Source: Microcella sp. (GTDB lineage Bacteria > Actinomycetota > Actinomycetes > Actinomycetales > Microbacteriaceae). From it: a stretch of 64,000 nt of DNA. The stretch is from contig NZ_JAHHDS010000003.1 of NCBI RefSeq assembly GCF_019739195.1, forward strand, positions 1,054,001 through 1,118,000, given 5' to 3'. The first letter of the stretch is position 1. The number at the start of each line of letters is the position of its first letter. The position numbers were made by a program, and so were the translations under genes. The notes below the pieces were generated by a model. The model was given only the letters and a program-made list of their open reading frames with translations. It made no database searches and was not told the DNA's origin. Positions 1-8,782 of the stretch are shown piece after piece.

Positions 1-1
1 G

Positions 2-1624
2 CTGCTCGTGGTCGGTGTCGGCACGCTCACCGTGCTGCAGCGCACGCTTGTCGACGAGGTCGACCGGCAGTTGCGGCAGGCGGCCGATGAGCTACCGGGA
101 ACGTTCGCCGTCGACGAGTTCGACTCGTTCGACCAGCTCACGCCGTCGATCTTCTCGAACCCGTTCTACTTCGGCGCGGTCGACGCCGACGGCGTGCTCA
201 TCGACGACAACATCACGATGGCCAATCGCGCGCAGGCGCCCGATGTCTCGCGCCTGACCCTCGCCTACGTCTCGAACCTCGAGGGCGGCATCACCCTGAC
301 GAGCGCCGACCGCACGACCCAGTGGCGCGTCGCGACCTTCCCCCTCAGGGTGACCGAGGGCGACTCGGGTGCCTCTCAGCAGGCCACCCTCATCATCGGC
401 GCCGACCTCGCCGACGCCAACGCGATCATCGGTTCGTTCGCCTCGATCTTTCTCGGCTTCGGCCTCGTCGTCGTCATCTTGAGCGCCGCACTCACGCGCC
501 TGCTGGTCACCTCGACCTTCCGGCCTCTGCGCGACGTCGAGGCCACGGCCGCCCGGTTCGCTGGGGGCGACTTCAGCCAGCGCCTCAGCGGGGCGACCCC
601 CAACACCGAGGTCGGGCGCTTGAGCGGCTCGCTCAACGCCATGCTCAGCCGCATCGACCGCGCCTTCGCCGACCGCGCGGCCACGATCTCGCAAATGCGC
701 CGCTTCGTCGGCGATGCGAGCCACGAGCTACGCACTCCCCTGGTCTCGGTGCGCGGCTATGCCGAGCTGTACCGCATGGGCGCACTGACGGGAGACGAGC
801 AGGTCGGCCAAGCGATGGAGCGCATCGAGAAAGAGGCGATTCGCATGAGCGCGCTCGTGAGCGACCTGCTCGAGCTCGCGCGGCTCGACGAATCGCGGCC
901 CCTCGAACCGGCTCCGGTCGACCTCGTGCCCCTCGCACGCGACGCAGCCCTCGACGCCCGAGCGGGCGCGCCCGATCGCGAGGTCACGGTCGTCATTGAG
1001 ATTCCCACCACCGAGACCCCGGCAACGGATGCTGCGCTCACGCATCACGAGGCCCCGAGCATCCCGACCCCGCCGCTCGTAGCCCCCACGCTCGCCGGTT
1101 CGGCGTTCGCTCGGTTGCGCGGCCGCCGTTCACGCCGCGCCTCGGCACCTGTCGCAACCCCCGAGCCGCTCGCGGTCACGGCCCCCACAGAGGTCGCGGC
1201 GCTCGTGCTCGCCGAAGAGAACAAGATTCGTCAGGTCATCACGAACCTCATCGGCAATGCGCTGCGCTTCTCGCCCGACGGCACGCCCATCGAGCTTGTG
1301 GTCGGCGTCGATCACGACGCGGGGCTGGCATCGATCGCGGTCGTCGACCACGGCGACGGCATTCCACCGCAGCTGCAAGAGCGCATCTTCGAGCGGTTCT
1401 TCCGCGCCGATTCGTCGCGCACCCGCGACACGGGAGGCTCAGGGCTCGGGCTTGCGATCGTCGCCTCGATCGTGGCTCTGCACAACGGCCGGGTCGAGGT
1501 GCTCGACACCCCGGGTGGCGGCGCGACATTCCGCGTATCGCTTCCGCTCCTCCCCAGCGCGGTCGCTGCAAAGGATGCCCCCGCCGAGCCGCTCACCACG
1601 GCGGGCGCCGCCTCCGCCTCGTAG
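2..1624 (+). CDS. Sensor histidine kinase, 5'-truncated by the window edge
   Basis: This is a two-component sensor kinase of the inner membrane. The reading frame is open to the window edge and begins inside the first transmembrane helix, so the true start lies upstream. Residues are counted from the GTG at 8. An extracytoplasmic segment spans about 20-140 and a second membrane helix about 141-168. HAMP follows at about 169-222. HisKA contains the H-box ASHELRTPL with the phospho-acceptor His239. The HATPase domain carries an N-box (NLIGNALRFSP), DHGDGIP and GGSGLGLAI. About 65 Ala/Pro-rich residues (331-395) with an Arg-rich patch interrupt the HATPase fold ahead of the N-box. The cognate response regulator is presumably upstream, outside the window. 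The stimulus is unknown. Confidence 0.93.
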   Translation: MLVVGVGTLTVLQRTLVDEVDRQLRQAADELPGTFAVDEFDSFDQLTPSIFSNPFYFGAVDADGVLIDDNITMANRAQAPDVSRLTLAYVSNLEGGITLTSADRTTQWRVATFPLRVTEGDSGASQQATLIIGADLADANAIIGSFASIFLGFGLVVVILSAALTRLLVTSTFRPLRDVEATAARFAGGDFSQRLSGATPNTEVGRLSGSLNAMLSRIDRAFADRAATISQMRRFVGDASHELRTPLVSVRGYAELYRMGALTGDEQVGQAMERIEKEAIRMSALVSDLLELARLDESRPLEPAPVDLVPLARDAALDARAGAPDREVTVVIEIPTTETPATDAALTHHEAPSIPTPPLVAPTLAGSAFARLRGRRSRRASAPVATPEPLAVTAPTEVAALVLAEENKIRQVITNLIGNALRFSPDGTPIELVVGVDHDAGLASIAVVDHGDGIPPQLQERIFERFFRADSSRTRDTGGSGLGLAIVASIVALHNGRVEVLDTPGGGATFRVSLPLLPSAVAAKDAPAEPLTTAGAASAS

Positions 1625-1673
1625 GGTGCCCCCGGCGATCGGGCGAGTGCCCCGGTGCCGGAAGGAGACCCTC

Positions 1674-1964
1674 ATGACGCGATACCAGGTCGACAGCGAC
1701 GCCGTACTCACGGCCACGGCAGCGACGCGCGGCTCGATCGGGCGGCTGCAGGCCGAGGCTGCCGGGCTGCAGGCCAACCTCTCGGGCCTGCAGGGCACTT
1801 GGAGCGGCGCGGCCGCCACGGCCTTCCACTCGCTCCTCGGCGAGTGGACCGCCGCCTACCAGCGCGTCGAGCAGACGCTCACCGCTCTCAACGAGGCACT
1901 CGGTCACGCCGGGCACGGCTACGCCGAGGTCGAACAGCAGGCCGCCCGCATGTTCTTGCGCTGA
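1674..1964 (+). CDS. WXG100 family protein (ESAT-6-like)
   Basis: This 96-residue helical-hairpin protein has the WXG motif as W-S-G near residue 43, between two amphipathic helices rich in Ala, Leu and Gln. That matches the length and layout of WXG100 proteins, which are usually substrates of type VII secretion. ATG 1674 is chosen because GGAGA sits just upstream, whereas the longer in-frame extension lies wholly inside the preceding kinase gene. No EccC or partner WXG gene is visible nearby, so secretion is inferred from the family only. The gene follows the kinase by about 50 bases and may be co-transcribed. Confidence 0.85.
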   Translation: MTRYQVDSDAVLTATAATRGSIGRLQAEAAGLQANLSGLQGTWSGAAATAFHSLLGEWTAAYQRVEQTLTALNEALGHAGHGYAEVEQQAARMFLR

Positions 1965-1988
1965 GCACGGCCCGGCGGGGCGCGCCCG

Positions 1989-1994
1989 TAGGGT
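1989..1994 (+). promoter_or_regulatory. Candidate -10 box (TAGGGT) for a leaderless gene
   Basis: TAGGGT lies six bases before the GTG at 2001. This is the spacing expected when transcription starts at the first base of the start codon. It favours GTG 2001 over GTG 1998. No clear -35 element was recognised. Confidence 0.4.
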
Positions 1995-2000
1995 GAGGTG

Positions 2001-2336
2001 GTGAGCTCTTCTGCCTTCTCTTTCGAACCCGCGATCGTCTCTGCCGTGCTGCACCACATGAACGACGACCACGCCGACGACAATCTGCTGATCGCTCGAG
2101 CTTTCGGCGATCGCAGTGCGACGATGGCTCGCATGGTCGCTGTCGACGGCCACGCCGGGCACTGGGTCTACACGGTCGCTGCAGCAGGCGAGAGCGGTGC
2201 GACGAAGGGCGAGACTGCCCTACGCGTCGAGTGGTCAGGCGCGATCACCGAGCGCGCCGAGATTCGCCGCGAGATCGTCGTGCTGTACGACCGGGCCTGT
2301 ACTGAGCTGGGCATCGAACCGCGACCGCACGACTGA
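2001..2336 (+). CDS. DUF2470 domain protein
   Basis: This 111-residue protein has the DUF2470 signature HHMNDDHADDN near its N-terminus, followed by an alternating beta region ending in YDRACTELGIEP. DUF2470 domains occur in heme-utilisation (HugZ-like) proteins and as free-standing small proteins. Here the gene sits directly upstream of a heme oxygenase gene, which supports a link to heme or iron metabolism. It lacks the larger FMN-binding barrel of HugZ, so it may be an accessory or heme-binding protein. The iron box at 2384 lies after this gene, so it need not share that control. The start could be GTG 1998 or 2001. Confidence 0.8.
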   Translation: MSSSAFSFEPAIVSAVLHHMNDDHADDNLLIARAFGDRSATMARMVAVDGHAGHWVYTVAAAGESGATKGETALRVEWSGAITERAEIRREIVVLYDRACTELGIEPRPHD

Positions 2337-2383
2337 CTGAAGGTGCCGCGGGCCGACTCTGGATTCGGCCGAGGACGTTCGGT

Positions 2384-2405
2384 AAGGTTAGGCGACCCTA
2401 ACCTT
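2384..2405. promoter_or_regulatory. DtxR/IdeR iron box upstream of heme oxygenase
   Basis: Perfect 8-bp arms AAGGTTAG and CTAACCTT flank a six-base centre. This closely matches the DtxR/IdeR consensus TTAGGTTAGGCTAACCTAA. The site ends 16 bases before the heme oxygenase ATG, so iron-loaded repressor bound here would block the promoter. Confidence 0.85.
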
Positions 2406-2421
2406 CCAGGAGACGTCAACC

Positions 2422-3090
2422 ATGACCACCAGCCCCAGCGCCTCAGCCGAGGTCATCCCCTTCTCCCGAATGGTGCGCGAACGCAGTTCGGCGAGCCATC
2501 GAAGCAGCGAAGGCGCCTCGTTCATGGGTGACCTGCTGAAAGGTGAGGCGAGCCGCGACGACTACGTAGCCCTCGTCTCGCAGCACTGGGCGATTTACGA
2601 GGCCCTCGAAGGGGCAGAGCCAGCCATGCGCGACGAGCCGCTCGTCGAGCCCTTTCTCTCGACCGCTCTCACCCGCCTGCCCGCACTCGAGGCCGACCTG
2701 CAGTTTCTGATCGGAGACGACTGGCGCGAGCGTCTCACTCTCGTACCGGCGACCGTCGAGTACGCAGCGCGCATTCGCGAGGTCGCCGCCGACTGGCCCG
2801 CGGGCTACATCGCGCACCACTACACGCGCTACCTCGGCGACCTCTCGGGCGGCCTGCACATCGGCCGACTCATCGCGCGCCAGTTCGGCTTCGAGACCAA
2901 CGGCATCGGCTTCTACCTGTTCGACCAGATCGCAGACCCCGCCGCGTTCAAAGACGCGTACCGCGCACAGCTCGACGCCGCAGAGTGGTCGCCGGGCGAG
3001 CAAGAGCGTGTCGTTGACGAAGTGCTGCGGGCGTACGACTACAACACGCGCATCTTCGAGCAGCTCGGCGAGCGCCGCATCGCCGCCTGA
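2422..3090 (+). CDS. hmuO: Heme oxygenase (biliverdin-producing)
   Basis: This cytoplasmic enzyme opens heme to biliverdin, CO and Fe2+, releasing iron from imported heme. The 222-residue length is typical of HmuO. The proximal heme-ligand His is in SASHRSSEGASFMGDLLKG (about residue 29), aligned with the His of the HmuO motif HxxAExxxF. The distal-helix signature YLGDLSGG with its conserved glycines is near residue 138, preceded by YIAHHYTR. The iron box directly upstream implies induction under iron starvation. The other heme genes of the same apparent regulon are the HmuT and HtaA-type genes 5-9 kb downstream. An ATG start follows a GGAG-containing leader. Confidence 0.96.
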   Translation: MTTSPSASAEVIPFSRMVRERSSASHRSSEGASFMGDLLKGEASRDDYVALVSQHWAIYEALEGAEPAMRDEPLVEPFLSTALTRLPALEADLQFLIGDDWRERLTLVPATVEYAARIREVAADWPAGYIAHHYTRYLGDLSGGLHIGRLIARQFGFETNGIGFYLFDQIADPAAFKDAYRAQLDAAEWSPGEQERVVDEVLRAYDYNTRIFEQLGERRIAA

Positions 3091-3240
3091 GCTGCCGCCG
3101 TCTGGCTCACCTGCAGCGAAGGCGGCACACGTGTGCCCCTCAACGGCGACTGTGTTCGCTCGACACGACACGCGTGCCGAGAGCGAGCACACTCGTGCGC
3201 GGGTTCGACATCGCACGGCCGCGTCGATCGAGCAACGCGA

Positions 3241-3272
3241 AAGGGCGGCTCCCCATGGGGGGAGCCGCCCTT
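3241..3272. terminator. Bidirectional terminator between hmuO and groL
   Basis: A perfect 14-bp stem (AAGGGCGGCTCCCC paired with its complement) encloses a four-base loop. It lies between two convergent genes. The AA/TT ends give only a short T tract on either strand. Confidence 0.8.
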
Positions 3273-3296
3273 CGGCGTAGACCAGCGGTGGAGGAC

Positions 3297-4993
<1,697 letters not shown>

Positions 4994-4999
4994 CTGATT

Positions 5000-5026
5000 C
5001 TGGCACTCGCTGGGGGCGAGTGCAAG
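5000..5026. promoter_or_regulatory. Second, degenerate CIRCE element
   Basis: CTGGCACTC-N9-GAGTGCAAG keeps the GCACTC/GAGTGC core and the nine-base spacer but loses outer bases. It follows the first CIRCE by six bases and abuts the 3' end of the neighbouring DUF3048 gene. Confidence 0.75.
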
Positions 5027-5035
5027 CCAGAGCGA

Positions 5036-6079
5036 CTACGAAGCGGGGCGCGTGAACGAGACGGAGCCGGCGAGCGGCACGAGCTCGACCCAGGTGTTGC
5101 CGGGCGCCAGTCGAACGGCGACCCCGTTCGCATCGACAATGCGGATCTGATCGGTCAGCGATGACTTCGACCAGGTGGCCGCGACGGTCGCGCCGCCGGT
5201 CGAGACCCAGGCCTCGCCTCGGCCGATGAGGTCGACGGTCGGGATGCTCTGGATCACTTGCACCGGTACCCGCAGTGACACGACATTGACCGCACTGAGC
5301 TGCGCGCCCCCTGCAGCGCGGTCGGGCGAGCCGCCCGTCATATACCGGATGAACGTCTGCGTGTCGGCGCTCCAGACCCACGCCGGAGTCGACGCGCTGC
5401 CGAACCTGAGGTCGATGCGCGTCGTCGCCGTGCCCTCTTTCGTCGCCGTCGCGGCCGCCAGGCTCTCGGAGAACGGGAACTGCTGCGGCGGTGCAGGCAG
5501 AGCGCTCTGCGAGGCAGCGAGCTGCGAAGCGCGCACGATCACGTTGTGCGGCGCCGGAGCGTTGTCGCCGCGGAACATGAAATCCTCCGTGTCGCGCTGC
5601 CCGTGGATCGCGTTGTAGACGGGTGCCTGTTGCATCGCAACGACGAAGCGGTACTGGCCTCCCGAGTACGCGATGATGCCGCCCTGCGGTGCCACGATGG
5701 AGGGGTCGACGGGCCGCACCGACCGGATCGGCCCGATCTCATCGGGAATGTCGGACTGCCAGACGGCGATGTAACGAGTGAGCCCGCCCTCGACGAGAAT
5801 CTCCCACACGACGTCAGCGCGATCGAGCCCCACCTGCGGGCGGGCGTCGGGGTGGTTGTCGATCTTGGCGGCGAAGGCCGGAGCGATGGCCGAGTCGACG
5901 GGCACGACTTCGCCCGTGAGTGGCGCGAGGTCGAAGGGCGGCGGTGCTTCGTAGCTCGACACGAACGAGGGTGTCGGCGTGGGCGTCGGCATCGGTGCCT
6001 CAGCGGTGCAGGCGACGAGCAACGCGAGCAGCAGCCCTCCTGAAGAGAGCGCCGCACCACGACGCAGTCGCCTGCTCAT
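5036..6079 (-). CDS. DUF3048 domain lipoprotein (YerB-like)
   Basis: This is a predicted surface lipoprotein of 347 residues. The N-terminus has a basic run, a hydrophobic stretch and the lipobox LLVAC near residue 24, followed by a Pro/Thr-rich linker. The rest matches DUF3048: KIDNHPDARPQVGLDRADVV, then RYIAVWQSD and GPIRSVRPVD, with a C-terminal domain ending NTWVELVPLAGSV. The biochemical function of the family is not established. ATG 6079 gives a standard signal peptide, whereas the upstream in-frame codon would add an Arg-rich stretch. The gene ends only about 10 bases from the distal CIRCE element. Confidence 0.9.
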   Translation of the reverse strand: MSRRLRRGAALSSGGLLLALLVACTAEAPMPTPTPTPSFVSSYEAPPPFDLAPLTGEVVPVDSAIAPAFAAKIDNHPDARPQVGLDRADVVWEILVEGGLTRYIAVWQSDIPDEIGPIRSVRPVDPSIVAPQGGIIAYSGGQYRFVVAMQQAPVYNAIHGQRDTEDFMFRGDNAPAPHNVIVRASQLAASQSALPAPPQQFPFSESLAAATATKEGTATTRIDLRFGSASTPAWVWSADTQTFIRYMTGGSPDRAAGGAQLSAVNVVSLRVPVQVIQSIPTVDLIGRGEAWVSTGGATVAATWSKSSLTDQIRIVDANGVAVRLAPGNTWVELVPLAGSVSFTRPAS

Positions 6080-6176
6080 GAGGGTCACTCTAGTGCGCGG
6101 CCTGAGCCGTGCGGCGCTGCGGCGACGGTGCGCCGCAGCGAGCATCCGTCGGGGCAGGAGAGCCGCGGATGCCCGC

Positions 6177-6380
6177 TCAGGCGACCCGCACGCCCTCGGC
6201 TTGCGGCCCCTTGGTGCCCGTGCCGATCTCGAACGTCACGACCTGGCCCTCGTCGAGCACCTTGTAGCCGGGCATGTCGATCGAGCTGTAGTGCACGAAG
6301 ACGTCGCCGTCGCCGCCCTCGAGCGTAATGAAGCCGAAGCCTTTCTCGGCGTTGAACCACTTGACGGTTCCTGTGGGCAT
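6177..6380 (-). CDS. Cold-shock domain protein (CspA family)
   Basis: This 67-residue single cold-shock domain is an RNA/DNA chaperone that melts mRNA secondary structure. RNP1 is KGFGFI (residues 14-19) and RNP2 is VFVHY (about 27-31). The start [14 protein letters not shown] is the canonical N-terminus, with GAGGAG as a strong ribosome site. A perfect 18-bp palindrome lies about 90 bases upstream. A constitutive or growth-phase role is as likely as cold induction. Confidence 0.97.
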   Translation of the reverse strand: MPTGTVKWFNAEKGFGFITLEGGDGDVFVHYSSIDMPGYKVLDEGQVVTFEIGTGTKGPQAEGVRVA

Positions 6381-6467
6381 GGTGAAGCTCCTCGTGTCGC
6401 GGGAATGCCGCGAGAATACCCGCGCGATCGGCGGCTCACCAGGCCGCGGAGCGCACCGTCGAGCAGT

Positions 6468-6485
6468 CGTTACGCGCGCGTAACG
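6468..6485. promoter_or_regulatory. Perfect 18-bp palindrome upstream of the cold-shock gene
   Basis: CGTTACGCGCGCGTAACG is its own reverse complement. It lies in the 127-base gap between the LytR_C gene and the cold-shock gene, about 88 bases before the latter's start. It could be an operator for a dimeric regulator. No known consensus was recognised. Confidence 0.35.
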
Positions 6486-6507
6486 GCGTCGAAATCACGC
6501 GCTGCCG

Positions 6508-7089
6508 CTAGGGCGCGAGCTCGGCGAAATCGGCGCCGAGTGTGATCGTGATGGGGGCGCCGGGGAACGCGTCAGAGAGCTCGATGTCGCCCGTGCCGAG
6601 TAGCACGGCCATGCCGAGCGCGACCCCCTCGAGCGCCGGGTCGGAGTAGAACACGACGGTCTCGGTGAGGTCGTCTTGACCGGCTGAGGTGACGGTGCCG
6701 ACCGGCCACCCGGGTGCCGTGAGCAGATCACGTGCTGTGGCGCCCAGACCGTCGACCCCCGCACCGTTGAGAATCGTGATCGTGAACCCCGCCGGCAGTT
6801 CGGCGAGTGCGGGGTCGGTGATCGGCTCGACGCTCGGCGGGGTTGGCGAGGCCGACTCGGTCGGGGTCGGCATCGGCTCGGCGGTGTCGAAGCCAGGAAT
6901 CTCGAAGGTGACTCGATCAGTGATGAGCGAGAGGCCCCACAGACCTGCCACGACGAGCACCCCGCTCGCGAGCGCGGCCCACGCGATGGCGATCACCACA
7001 CGGCCGCGACGACGGGGGGCGCGGTGAGCACCGACGCGACCCAGCTCAGCAGGTATCTCGTCGAAGCGATCGGGTGCGAACTCGGCCAT
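6508..7089 (-). CDS. LytR C-terminal domain membrane protein
   Basis: This 193-residue protein has a short basic cytoplasmic N-terminus, one membrane helix (about residues 31-56, VVIAIAWAALASGVLVVAGL), a Pro/Thr linker and an extracellular LytR_C domain (about 95-193). The domain starts FTITILNGAGVDGLGATARDLL and contains VVFYSDPALEGVALGMAVLLG. LytR_C domains accompany cell-wall polymer ligases, but here the domain stands alone, as is usual for the actinobacterial DUF3263-LytR_C gene pair. The start is ATG 7089 (MAEFAPDR) with AAAGG upstream. The gene is about 40 bases downstream of the DUF3263 gene and on the same strand, so probably co-transcribed. A wall-related scaffolding role is inference. 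Confidence 0.88.
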   Translation of the reverse strand: MAEFAPDRFDEIPAELGRVGAHRAPRRRGRVVIAIAWAALASGVLVVAGLWGLSLITDRVTFEIPGFDTAEPMPTPTESASPTPPSVEPITDPALAELPAGFTITILNGAGVDGLGATARDLLTAPGWPVGTVTSAGQDDLTETVVFYSDPALEGVALGMAVLLGTGDIELSDAFPGAPITITLGADFAELAP

Positions 7090-7130
7090 CGGTGCAGTGC
7101 CTTTCAGGCGGGGTGGTGGGGGGCGGCCGC

Positions 7131-7403
7131 TCAGGCGGCGCCCGTGAAGCCCGGGCGCCTGGTGCGGCGCTGCTGGGCGCGATCGTCGCGCACCGCACGC
7201 AGGCGACCGACGAAGACCGGGTCGTAGCGCACGGCGACCTCGGTGTCGATCACGGCGTTCAGCACCTGATAGTAGCGGGCCGCGCTCCATCCGAACTCGC
7301 GGCGGATACTCTGCTCTTTCGCCCCGCTGTGCCCCCACCAGTCGCGCTCGAACTCGAGCACGCGCTGCGCGCGATCGTCGAGGGGGTCTGAGCGGGCATC
7401 CAT
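7131..7403 (-). CDS. DUF3263 protein
   Basis: This 90-residue protein has the family pattern LEFERDWWGHSGAKEQSIRREFGWSAARYYQ, whose second part resembles a helix-turn-helix. DUF3263 genes in Actinomycetota characteristically precede a LytR_C gene, as here. A DNA-binding role is plausible but not shown. Confidence 0.87.
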   Translation of the reverse strand: MDARSDPLDDRAQRVLEFERDWWGHSGAKEQSIRREFGWSAARYYQVLNAVIDTEVAVRYDPVFVGRLRAVRDDRAQQRRTRRPGFTGAA

Positions 7404-7531
7404 CGTGGCACCAGGGTAGAGCGCCAGGACCTTCGACTCTGGGCGGCTCGCGGCAAGCGCGGCAGGCTGGTGCGAGCGCCCTCTACCCGGGTGGGCGCAC
7501 AGTCTGTGCCCACTCGTCGTTCAGCCCAGCG

Positions 7532-7549
7532 GGTTAGGCTTGCCTAACC
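7532..7549. promoter_or_regulatory. DtxR/IdeR iron box upstream of hmuT
   Basis: GGTTAGGCTTGCCTAACC is a perfect palindrome (8-bp arms, two-base centre) matching the core of the DtxR/IdeR consensus. It lies 34 bases before the chosen ATG of the heme-binding lipoprotein gene. Confidence 0.88.
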
Positions 7550-7583
7550 ACCGTTGCCCGACCCGTTGCGTCTCCGGAGCCCC

Positions 7584-8726
7584 ATGACCCTCACCCCGCG
7601 TCGTTCGACGCCGATCGTGAGCACGTCGCAGCGCCGAGGCCGCAGTGCTGCCATGGGCCTCGCCCTGGTCGCCCTGCTCGCCGGATGCGCCGTGACGTCG
7701 GCACCGCCCGCGATCGAGCCGACGAGTGCGGGGCCGCGCGTTCCGCTCAGCGAGCTCGCAGTGCTGGAGAACCCGCGCGACCACGTCGGCCCCTCAACCG
7801 CACTGCTCGACTCCGCCTCGATCGTGCCGGTCACCGACTCGCCGGTGCAAAGCCTGCCGACCACCGTTGTCTCGCGCGACCTCGCGGGCGATCGGGAGGT
7901 GATGGTGTCTGACACGAGCCGCATTCTGCCGCTCGACATCGCCGGTTCGATCGCCGCGACAGTCTTCGCGCTCGGGTTCGGCGATGAGGTCATCGGCCGA
8001 GACATCTCGACGACCTTCGCCGAGGCAGCCGACCTGCCGGTCGTGACGAGTAGCGGCCACGCGATCAGCAGCGAGGCGGTTCTCGCGCTACGACCGACGC
8101 TCGTCATCACCGACGGCACCGTCGGCCCAACCGACGTGGTGCTGCAACTGCGCGAGGCCGGCATCACCGTCGTCTACGTGGATGCTGAGCCGGGGCTCGC
8201 CGCACCCGGCGAGCTCGGCCGCCAGGTCGCGGCAGCACTCGGATCACCCGAGACCGGCGAACTGCTCGCCGAGCGCCTCGAGTCGGAACTCGCCGCTGTC
8301 GTCGCCGAGATTGAGGCGATCCGCCCAGCCGACCCGGCCGATCGCGTGCGCATTCTGTTCCTCTACTTGCGCGGCACCTCGGGCATCTACTACCTCTTCG
8401 GCGAAGAGTCGGGGGCCGATGAGCTCATCGAGGCCGTCGGCGGCATCGACGTCGCGGGTGAGATCGGCTGGCAGGGCCTGCGACCCATGACTGACGAGGC
8501 CCTCGTTGCCGCCAACCCCGACCTCATTCTCGTGATGACGGGCGGGCTCGAGAGCGTCGGTGGCATCGACGCCCTCATCGCCGAGAAGCCGGCGGTGGGT
8601 CTCACGCGGGCTGGCGAGAACCGCCGCTTCGTCGACATGGCCGACGGCGAGGTGCTCAGCTTCGGCCCGCGCACGCCCGCCGTGCTCGACGCTCTCGCGC
8701 GCGCGATCTACGCGCCCGGCAGCTAG
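7584..8726 (+). CDS. hmuT: Heme ABC transporter substrate-binding lipoprotein (HmuT-like)
   Basis: This extracellular lipoprotein would capture heme and pass it to an HmuUV-type importer. The 380-residue protein has a signal peptide with lipobox LLAGC (about residues 32-36). A periplasmic-binding-protein fold of the BtuF/HmuT class follows: RILPLDIAGSIAATVFALG, then LRPTLVITDGTVGP and ALVAANPDLILVM. ATG 7584 is chosen because CGGAG lies five bases upstream, in preference to the TTG at 7554. The iron box upstream indicates iron repression. No permease or ATPase gene is adjacent, which is unusual, since hmuTUV normally form one operon. An unrelated Fe3+-chelate binding role cannot be excluded. 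Confidence 0.9.
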   Translation: MTLTPRRSTPIVSTSQRRGRSAAMGLALVALLAGCAVTSAPPAIEPTSAGPRVPLSELAVLENPRDHVGPSTALLDSASIVPVTDSPVQSLPTTVVSRDLAGDREVMVSDTSRILPLDIAGSIAATVFALGFGDEVIGRDISTTFAEAADLPVVTSSGHAISSEAVLALRPTLVITDGTVGPTDVVLQLREAGITVVYVDAEPGLAAPGELGRQVAAALGSPETGELLAERLESELAAVVAEIEAIRPADPADRVRILFLYLRGTSGIYYLFGEESGADELIEAVGGIDVAGEIGWQGLRPMTDEALVAANPDLILVMTGGLESVGGIDALIAEKPAVGLTRAGENRRFVDMADGEVLSFGPRTPAVLDALARAIYAPGS

Positions 8727-8737
8727 CCGCGCGTGAC

Positions 8738-8771
8738 GAGGGGCGGGTCCGCTGACGCAGACCCGCTCCTC
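8738..8771. terminator. Bidirectional terminator between hmuT and the HtaA gene
   Basis: A 12-bp stem (GAGGGGCGGGTC pairing GACCCGCTCCTC, one G-U pair) encloses a ten-base loop between two convergent genes. Confidence 0.75.
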
Positions 8772-8782
8772 ACTGTCGTGCG

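Noticed and set aside
6085-6145. Longer N-terminus for the DUF3048 lipoprotein
   Set aside because: The extra 22 residues are Arg-rich and precede a complete signal peptide, so ATG 6079 is preferred.
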